NCBI GenBank assembly: GCA_938039675.1
Contig: CALHUI010000003.1
Location: forward strand, 496,001 to 560,000
Length of the DNA: 64,000 nucleotides
Reading direction: 5' to 3'
Origin: an uncultured Cytophagales bacterium
GTDB taxonomy: Bacteria; Bacteroidota; Bacteroidia; Cytophagales; Thermoflexibacteraceae
Under the pieces are notes generated by a model that had not been told where the DNA came from, made no database searches, and saw nothing but the letters and a program-made list of their open reading frames with translations. Position 1 is the stretch's first letter; each line of letters starts with the position of its first letter. Below, in pieces: positions 53,955 to 61,075 of the stretch. The position numbers were made by a program, and so were the translations under genes.

Positions 53955-54599
53955 ATGGAAACCTTAAATCAGCACATAGAGCATACCCTGCTTTCGCCTG
54001 TTGCCACTTCAGATGACTACGAACGCTTGGTACAGGAAGCAATCCAACATCGGTTTGTAGGCATATGTGTGCCCCCTTATTGGGTAAAAAAAGCCTGCCG
54101 CGATATTGGCGTGCACGACATACGCTTAGTAACCGTAGTCGGTTTTCCGTTAGGCTACAATCGTACAGAGGCAAAAGTCTGCGAAACAGAAACAGCACTT
54201 GCAGACGGCGCACAGGAAATAGACATGGTGATGAATCTGAGTGCATTCAAAACAGGTGTGATGAGTTGGGTAAAAGGTGAAATTGCCCAATTGGCCAAAA
54301 TGTGCCACGAAAGCCATGCCATGTTGAAAGTGATTATAGAAACCTGTTACCTGAGCGATGAGGAAATTGTCCGCGCCTGCAAAATTGCACAGGATGCGGG
54401 CGCAGATTTTGTAAAAACCTCTACCGGATTTGGCAGCGGCGGTGCTACCGAACACGCCGTGCGCCTGATGCGCGAAACCGTAGGCGAATATATGGGTGTA
54501 AAAGCATCGGGTGGCATCCGCAGCAAGGGGCAAGCATTGGCTATGATTGCTGCCGGTGCCGACCGTATTGGCTCATCGGCAGGTGCTGCATTGCTGTAA
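53955..54599 (+). CDS. deoC: Deoxyribose-phosphate aldolase
   Basis: 214 residues from the ATG at 53955; upstream in-frame extensions are not family-like. Splits 2-deoxyribose 5-phosphate into glyceraldehyde 3-phosphate and acetaldehyde, the last step of deoxynucleoside use. The Schiff-base lysine is in DFVKTSTGFGSGGAT. A second lysine motif, YMGVKASGGIRS, and the opening IEHTLLSP fit the family. Adjacent to SusC (148 bases downstream, same strand), but a shared operon is not certain. Confidence 0.94.
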   Translation: METLNQHIEHTLLSPVATSDDYERLVQEAIQHRFVGICVPPYWVKKACRDIGVHDIRLVTVVGFPLGYNRTEAKVCETETALADGAQEIDMVMNLSAFKTGVMSWVKGEIAQLAKMCHESHAMLKVIIETCYLSDEEIVRACKIAQDAGADFVKTSTGFGSGGATEHAVRLMRETVGEYMGVKASGGIRSKGQALAMIAAGADRIGSSAGAALL

Positions 54600-54747
54600 A
54601 TCTTCTTACTTGCTGATAAGCAATAACTTAAATAATAGGCATGTTAAGGTTAGGTTGCAATGATGCAAAAAATGTTCATACTTGATTCATTTTTTGCCTA
54701 AACCGATTAGATTTAGGGCAACCAAACTTAAACAAAATTATCTTGCT

Positions 54748-57741
54748 ATGAAGTTTTCTACGTTCAATCATGTCATCCGCTATTGGGGCGCACTTGCACT
54801 TTTGTGGATGGTCAACATTGCCCATGCACAGTACACGGTGCAGGGAACGGTCAAAGATGCTGCTAATGGCAGCCCTCTGCCCGGTGTAAATATTGTGGTA
54901 AAAGGCACCACGGCAGGTACTATTTCCGATGCCAACGGCTCCTACCGCATCAATGTGGGCAGCAGCGGCTCTGCAACGTTGGTTTTCTCTTACATCGGTT
55001 ATCTGTCCAAATCGGTTGAGGTAAATGAAAACAGCGGTACGGTGGATGTATTGCTGGCAGAAGATGTTACCAAACTGGAAGAGGTAGTAATTACAGGTTT
55101 GGCCTCTTCTGTAAAGAGAAGTAACCTTGCCAATGCGGTTTCTACGGTTTCTGCCAAAGAACTGATTGGTACTACGCAAATTCAAACAGTTGATAATGCG
55201 CTGTACGGTAAACTGACGGGTGTCAATATCAACTTAAACAGCGGTGCGCCCGGTGGCGGTGTTTCCGTGCAACTGCGTGGTATCTCTTCGCTGGTAGGTG
55301 CTTCGCAACCCCTCTACATTGTAGATGGTGTGTACGTAAACAACGCTACTAACCGTACCGGTCGTGCTGCCGTATCAGGTGCAGAAGCCGGTGCCGGTGT
55401 GGGTGCACAAGACGATGCTCCCAACCGCTTGGCTGACTTGAACCCTAACGATATTGAGAGCATTGAAGTTTTGAAAGGTCCTTCTGCTGCTGCTATCTAC
55501 GGTACGCGTGCCAATGCGGGCGTAATCATTATCACCACCAAAAAAGGTTCGGCAGGTCGTACAAAAATCTCATTTGCACAAGATGCAGGTTTTGCCCGTG
55601 CACAGCGATTATTGGGCGTAGATGATTGGAACGAAGCTAAAATCAACTTCTTTTTCCCGGATGCCCGTCGTCAGGTAGAATTAGACCGATTCCGCGCCGC
55701 TGCTGGTCAGAAATATGACTACGAAAAATACTTTTACGGCAATACTGCCACATTGCTCAATACTCGTTTGAGCGTATCGGGCGGTAATGAAAAAACCAAG
55801 TTCATGGTGTCTGGTGCGCTGACTGATGAAGAGGGTATCGTTCGTCGTACAGGATTTAAGCGCTACTCGCTACGCGTCAATATCGACCACAAAATTTCAG
55901 ACCGCGTTTCTTTCGGCGTAGGTTCTAACTATATCCGCACCAATACCGACCGCGGTTTTACGGGCAACCAGAACAACACAGGTGCAAGTATTGGTTATAA
56001 CATTGCTTATGTTCCGAACTACTTCAACTTGTTCCCCAATGAAAACGGCGTATATCCTGATAACCCGTACTTTGCGGAAAATCCCATTGCCGTAACCAAT
56101 AAAGGTATTAATAATTCGGTGGTAGACCGTTTCATTCAATCATTCAACTTTGGTGCAGACCTGTTGAAGACCGATAAGTCGCTCCTGAAATTTGTGGCAC
56201 AAGGCGGCTTAGACTTTACGCAAAACGCTACATTGGTTTACTTGCCTGAAGACTTGCAGTATCAGCGTGCACAGGCAAATCCCGGTGATGCGCTTTGGGG
56301 GGAAACTCGCAATGTAAATACCAACATCCAGGCAGCTTTGACCTATAACTTCAATATAGGTAAAGTAAATATGAACTCTCAGGCAGGTACAGTTCGCCTG
56401 AATTTTTTTGAAAACAGCTTGTTGACCCGTGCTCGCGGTTTGGCTCCCGGCCAGAAAAACCTGCGTCAAGGAACAGTGCAAGAAATCTTTCAAGCACTGC
56501 AAAGCAGCATTACCGATGTAGGCATATTTGCGCAGCAGGAAGCCAACTGGGATGACAAAGTAATAGCTACTGTAGGTATTCGTTGGGATAAATCAACCCT
56601 CAACGGCGATGCCAACAAGTTCTATGCTTTCCCCAAAGCCTCATTGGCTGTAAACGTTGCCAACTTCGATTTCTGGACATTTAAAGAAACCATCAACCAA
56701 ATTAAGCCGCGCATTGCCTACGGCGAAACCGCAGGCTTACCTGCCTTCGGACAAACCTTTACAGCATTGAATGCAGCTAACATTGGTGGTTTTTTGGGTT
56801 CTGTGGTTACCACAGCCGCAGGTAATACTTCTCTTGAACCGGAACGTGCCGGCGAACTAGAATTTGGCATTGATGCAGGCTTGTTTAATAATCGCATCCA
56901 ATTGGAGATAACTTATTACAACAAAGAAACTCGCAACAACATCCAAAACCTAAGCCTTGCGCCATCTACCGGTATCAACACCATTCCAAGCAACCGCGCT
57001 TCACTTTCCAATAAAGGTTGGGAAATTTCACTGGGTGCAACCCCTGTGCAATCAGACAATTTCCGCTGGTTTACTCGCCTAATGTATTGGCAAAATCGGC
57101 TGCTGACCAAGAGCTTGGGCATTCCCGCATACTTTCAAGGAGGTTTCGGTACAGCACTTGGTACGTTCTGGATTCGCGAGGGCATTTCGCCTACTACCAT
57201 CGTAGGTACGCCACAGGTTTCTCCGGGTGTATTTACTATCTGGGGCGACCAGCAACCTAAATTCCAAATGTCATGGTTTAATGAAATTACTTTCCTGAAA
57301 AACTTTGATTTCAATATGCTTTGGCATTGGAAGCAAGGCGGCGACAATATCAACCTGTCAGCCTTTTTAACCGACTCAGGCGGTACTACCCCGGGTTGGT
57401 TTAACGATGATGACGGCGATGGTATTCCTAACGGTCGTCAGCGTCCGCCTGCACCTTTCAACAACGCCGGTCGTTGGGTGCAAGATGCCAGCTATATTCG
57501 CCTGCGCGAAATTGCTTTGTACTACAACGTTCCTAAAACCACATTGACTAACTGGTTCGACGATAAAGTAGGCAGAGTCCGTTTAGGTGTATCAGCCAAC
57601 AACCCCCTTACCTTTACTAAATATGAAGGTTACGACCCTGAAACCTCCACTTTTGGTCAGCGCTCTATCGGCTCAGGTATAGATGTTACCCCATATCCAA
57701 CCTCTAAGCGCTTCTTTGGACATTTGATTGTAGAATTCTAA
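54748..57741 (+). CDS. SusC/RagA-type TonB-dependent outer-membrane transporter
   Basis: 997 residues from the ATG at 54748, which opens on a signal peptide ending WMVNIAHAQ. A carboxypeptidase-D-like domain (VQGTVKDAANGSPLPGV) and a TonB-box-like stretch (LEEVVITGLASS) precede the plug, with TYGTRANAGVIIITTKKG-like QYGTRANAGVIIITTKKG. A large beta-barrel follows, ending in HLIVEF, a normal terminal beta-signal with a final phenylalanine. It imports a nutrient bound by the SusD partner. The substrate is unknown; the neighbours give no glycan-degrading enzyme. Confidence 0.94.
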   Translation: MKFSTFNHVIRYWGALALLWMVNIAHAQYTVQGTVKDAANGSPLPGVNIVVKGTTAGTISDANGSYRINVGSSGSATLVFSYIGYLSKSVEVNENSGTVDVLLAEDVTKLEEVVITGLASSVKRSNLANAVSTVSAKELIGTTQIQTVDNALYGKLTGVNINLNSGAPGGGVSVQLRGISSLVGASQPLYIVDGVYVNNATNRTGRAAVSGAEAGAGVGAQDDAPNRLADLNPNDIESIEVLKGPSAAAIYGTRANAGVIIITTKKGSAGRTKISFAQDAGFARAQRLLGVDDWNEAKINFFFPDARRQVELDRFRAAAGQKYDYEKYFYGNTATLLNTRLSVSGGNEKTKFMVSGALTDEEGIVRRTGFKRYSLRVNIDHKISDRVSFGVGSNYIRTNTDRGFTGNQNNTGASIGYNIAYVPNYFNLFPNENGVYPDNPYFAENPIAVTNKGINNSVVDRFIQSFNFGADLLKTDKSLLKFVAQGGLDFTQNATLVYLPEDLQYQRAQANPGDALWGETRNVNTNIQAALTYNFNIGKVNMNSQAGTVRLNFFENSLLTRARGLAPGQKNLRQGTVQEIFQALQSSITDVGIFAQQEANWDDKVIATVGIRWDKSTLNGDANKFYAFPKASLAVNVANFDFWTFKETINQIKPRIAYGETAGLPAFGQTFTALNAANIGGFLGSVVTTAAGNTSLEPERAGELEFGIDAGLFNNRIQLEITYYNKETRNNIQNLSLAPSTGINTIPSNRASLSNKGWEISLGATPVQSDNFRWFTRLMYWQNRLLTKSLGIPAYFQGGFGTALGTFWIREGISPTTIVGTPQVSPGVFTIWGDQQPKFQMSWFNEITFLKNFDFNMLWHWKQGGDNINLSAFLTDSGGTTPGWFNDDDGDGIPNGRQRPPAPFNNAGRWVQDASYIRLREIALYYNVPKTTLTNWFDDKVGRVRLGVSANNPLTFTKYEGYDPETSTFGQRSIGSGIDVTPYPTSKRFFGHLIVEF

Positions 57742-57763
57742 GCAGTTAAATATTTTGAAAACT

Positions 57764-59137
57764 ATGTTGAAAAAAACAATATACGCGGGTCTTTTAATCG
57801 TTGCCCTATTAGGTAACAGCGGTTGCAGTTTTTTTACGTTGGAAAATGCAATTGACCCCAACAACCCTTCTTTGCAAAGCGTTTCTCAAAACGCTACACG
57901 CAATCAGATTCAATCTTTGATTACGGGTTTGGAATTTCGCCACCGTGCGCATGTTTTTACTGTTACGGCTGCATTCGGCTGTTTCGGCCGCGAGATATGG
58001 TATTTGAACGCTTCTGACCCGCGCTGGCAAACAGATTGGCTTGGACAAGGTGGACGTAAGCCGGATGGTCAGTTTTTTGCCGTTGGGCCTGCCTACGACG
58101 TACCCTATCAGACCATCAAGCAAGGTAATGTGTTGCTCCAAGCCATACGCAATACCAACGTACTGACTGAACAGGAACGCTTGGCTGTCAGCGGTTTCAC
58201 CAAAACCATTCAGGCATATCAGTACATGATTGTGGCCAACGGACAGTTTCAAAACGGTATCCGTATTGATGTAGCCGATGAATTAAACCCGGGCCCGTTT
58301 GTTCCTTACAATGAAGCACTGACCCGCATCAATGCCTTGCTGAATGAGGCTAACGATGAGTTGAGCCGTGCAGGAACAGGCAACTTCCCCTTTCGACTGA
58401 CTGCGGGCTTTACTGCCAATAACTTTGGTACAATTGCCTCTATCCGCCAGTTTAACCGTGCAGTTGCAGCCCGTTTAGCAGTGTACCGCCAAGATTGGCA
58501 AGGTGCGCTTACAGCTCTTGGGCAGTCATTTATGAACATCGACGGCGACTTGGAAGCCGGCCCTGCATTTGTATATGGTGCACCACCCGATATTTTCAAT
58601 CCGCTGTTTTTCGTATTGAATGCACCCGTTAATACGATGATTGTAGTGCATCCGTCGCTAATTAGCGATGCACTGCCCGGCGATTTGCGCGTACAGCGCA
58701 AGTTCTTCCGCCGCAATTCGCCTGTGGTGGTTACCACCGATAACATCCCCTTGTCGGGCGAATGGCAAGACTTGCGTTATCCGACCAACACCACGCCCGT
58801 CAAGTATTTGCGCAACGAAGAACTGGTGTTGATTTATGCAGAAGCTAACGCACAGGCAGGAAACAGCGGAGAGGCTGTACGCGCTATCAACCGCATACGC
58901 ACCGCGGCAGGCTTACCAGCCTATACAGGCGCTACTACACGCGATGCACTTATCAACGAGATTCTGTTCCAACGCCGCTACTCCCTGTGGTGCGAGCCTT
59001 GGGGGCATCGCTGGGTAGATGCACGTCGTTATAATCGACTCAACGAAATTCCGGTGGCATTAGACAGAGGCACTGTATTTACACAGTTAGAACGCCCGAT
59101 TGCCGAAGTAAACTGGGAGTTGTTGCAAGGTAGATAA
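57764..59137 (+). CDS. SusD/RagB-family surface lipoprotein
   Basis: 457 residues. The lipoprotein signal is MLKKTIYAGLLIVALLGNSGC. Typical SusD segments: DPNNPSLQSV, a TPR-rich helical scaffold (ALTRINALLNEANDELSRAG, FNRAVAARLAVYRQDWQGAL), and the C-terminal motifs RYPTNTTPVKYLRNEELVLIYAEANA and RNRIRTAAGLPAYTG. It sits 22 bases after the SusC gene and caps that barrel like a pedal-bin lid to trap the ligand. It is shorter than many SusD proteins and lacks a neighbouring polysaccharide lyase or hydrolase, so a peptide or small nutrient is possible. Confidence 0.92.
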   Translation: MLKKTIYAGLLIVALLGNSGCSFFTLENAIDPNNPSLQSVSQNATRNQIQSLITGLEFRHRAHVFTVTAAFGCFGREIWYLNASDPRWQTDWLGQGGRKPDGQFFAVGPAYDVPYQTIKQGNVLLQAIRNTNVLTEQERLAVSGFTKTIQAYQYMIVANGQFQNGIRIDVADELNPGPFVPYNEALTRINALLNEANDELSRAGTGNFPFRLTAGFTANNFGTIASIRQFNRAVAARLAVYRQDWQGALTALGQSFMNIDGDLEAGPAFVYGAPPDIFNPLFFVLNAPVNTMIVVHPSLISDALPGDLRVQRKFFRRNSPVVVTTDNIPLSGEWQDLRYPTNTTPVKYLRNEELVLIYAEANAQAGNSGEAVRAINRIRTAAGLPAYTGATTRDALINEILFQRRYSLWCEPWGHRWVDARRYNRLNEIPVALDRGTVFTQLERPIAEVNWELLQGR

Positions 59138-59160
59138 CAGCCGAATGTGTTTCTCTCCTG

Positions 59161-59197
59161 AAAGAAATTCCACTCTGCTTTGGAGTGGAATTTCTTT
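59161..59197 (+). terminator. Strong terminator after SusD
   Basis: Perfect 15-base-pair stem (59161-59175 and 59183-59197), a 7-base loop and a T-run after it. It begins 23 bases after the SusD stop, closing the SusC-SusD operon. Confidence 0.9.
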
Positions 59198-59253
59198 TTT
59201 TACGCCTATTTTTGGCAGTCTCCTAAAACTTCACCTGTTAAACTGCATTAGCT

Positions 59254-60969
59254 GTGTCGCCCATAGATTGGTTTGTTCTTATTTTTACGATAGGCTTTAT
59301 CACTGCCTATGGCATTTGGAAAACACGTGGAAGTAAAAACACCAAAGAGTACCTCCTTTCCAAAAAAATGAATTGGGGCACTATCGGGCTTTCTATCATG
59401 GCTACGCAGGCGAGTGCTATTACCTTCCTAAGCACTCCCGGGCAGGCTTACTCCGATGGTATGCGCTTTGTACAGTTCTACTTTGGCCTGCCATTGGCTA
59501 TGGTTGTACTTTGTATGACCGCCGTTCCTTTATACCAGCGTTTGAATGTTTACACGGCCTATGAGTTTTTGGAAAAACGCTTTGATGTCAAGACCCGTTC
59601 GCTTGGTGCTTTCCTGTTCTTGATTCAGCGAGGATTGGCTGCAGGGCTTACCATCTATGCACCTGCTTTGGTGCTTTCTACTATCTTAGGCTGGGAAATC
59701 TTTTACGTCAATCTCATTTTGGGCGGAATTGTAGTGCTCTATACTGTGGTAGGTGGTACCGAGGCTGTCAGCATCACCCAAAAACAGCAAATGTTTGTCA
59801 TTTTTATAGGCTTAATGGTCGCTCTGTATATGGTTTTTGCCCTGATGCCGCAAGAAGTAGGTGTTTGGGAGGCAGTACGTGTAGCAGGTAAAGCTGGCAA
59901 ACTGGAAAGTATTGATTTCAGTTTTGACTGGAACAACCGCTATAATATCTGGTCGGGCATCATTGGCGGATTTTTTTTACAATTGTCTTATTTTGGTACC
60001 GACCAGTCGCAAGTACAGCGCTACTTAGGGGGCAAATCAACCACCGAAAGTCGTTTAGGGCTGATTTTCAACGGCTTTATCAAAATTCCGATGCAGTTTC
60101 TCATATTGTTCATCGGGGCTATGGTGTTTGTATTTTACCAATTTCACGAACCGCCCCTATACTTCAATCAGGTAGAGGCAGAAAAAGTGCGCCGTTCGGA
60201 TAACGGCAACGAATTTATTGCATTGGAACAAAAATATCATCAGGTTTTTACTCAAAAACGCGAACAAGCCATTGCTTTAGTAAAAGCATTGAAACAGGGC
60301 GAGCTGCAGCAGATAGACCATGCCAAAGCACAGTTAGATGCACAAAACAACGCAGCCCGCAACATTCGCAACGCAGCCTTAGCCATTATTCACCGACAAA
60401 ATGAAGCAGAAGGCAAAGGCAAATCTAGCGATACGAACTATGTATTTCTCACCTTTGTCATCAACTACCTGCCCAAAGGACTGATTGGGTTGCTCATTGC
60501 ACTTGTCATTTGCGCCTCTATGTCATCTACCTCATCGGAACTCAACGCACTGGCTTCCACAACGGTTATCGACGTGTATAAACGTTCTTTCAGACCAAAT
60601 AAAAGCGAGTCGCACTATCTCAAAGCCTCTCAGTGGATGACCATCGGTTGGGGGGCTTATGCCATCCTGTTTGCCGAATTTGCAAGCTCGTTAAGCAATA
60701 ATTTGATAGAAGCGGTCAATATACTTGGCTCACTTTTTTACGGCACCATACTCGGCATTTTTTTAGTCGCCTTCTATGTCAAAAGCGTAAAAGCAAAGGC
60801 GATTTTTCAGGCAGCCATACTTGCCGAAATAGCAGTACTGTTTTGCTGGAAATTTACAAATATTTCATACCTTTGGTTCAACTTGATTGGCTGTGCAGCG
60901 GTGATTTTGCTGGGGCTGCTGCTGCAACTATTTCATAAGCATCATGCGGATGGTACAAGTTTTGCGTAA
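59254..60969 (+). CDS. Sodium:solute symporter (SSS family)
   Basis: 571 residues, about 13 to 14 membrane segments, starting at a GTG codon (59254). The family signature is in QASAITFLSTPGQAYSDGMRF and GGIVVLYTVVGGTEAVSITQ. A long charged insert of about 80 residues (roughly 300-390, with QVFTQKREQAIALVKALKQG) sits between two segments. Later motifs include IALVICASMSSTSSELNALAS. It moves a solute with sodium across the inner membrane. Following directly on the SusC-SusD operon (but with a terminator between), it may carry the same nutrient across the inner membrane. Confidence 0.9.
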   Translation: MSPIDWFVLIFTIGFITAYGIWKTRGSKNTKEYLLSKKMNWGTIGLSIMATQASAITFLSTPGQAYSDGMRFVQFYFGLPLAMVVLCMTAVPLYQRLNVYTAYEFLEKRFDVKTRSLGAFLFLIQRGLAAGLTIYAPALVLSTILGWEIFYVNLILGGIVVLYTVVGGTEAVSITQKQQMFVIFIGLMVALYMVFALMPQEVGVWEAVRVAGKAGKLESIDFSFDWNNRYNIWSGIIGGFFLQLSYFGTDQSQVQRYLGGKSTTESRLGLIFNGFIKIPMQFLILFIGAMVFVFYQFHEPPLYFNQVEAEKVRRSDNGNEFIALEQKYHQVFTQKREQAIALVKALKQGELQQIDHAKAQLDAQNNAARNIRNAALAIIHRQNEAEGKGKSSDTNYVFLTFVINYLPKGLIGLLIALVICASMSSTSSELNALASTTVIDVYKRSFRPNKSESHYLKASQWMTIGWGAYAILFAEFASSLSNNLIEAVNILGSLFYGTILGIFLVAFYVKSVKAKAIFQAAILAEIAVLFCWKFTNISYLWFNLIGCAAVILLGLLLQLFHKHHADGTSFA

Positions 60970-61075
60970 TTTTAATTAATGTTAGATAGATACAAGGCAA
61001 GCTACCCCTTGCCCATCTGATTGCTTTTATTGGCTTATCTACCTGATAGTGAAAAGGTTATAGCCCCATGCAAGT

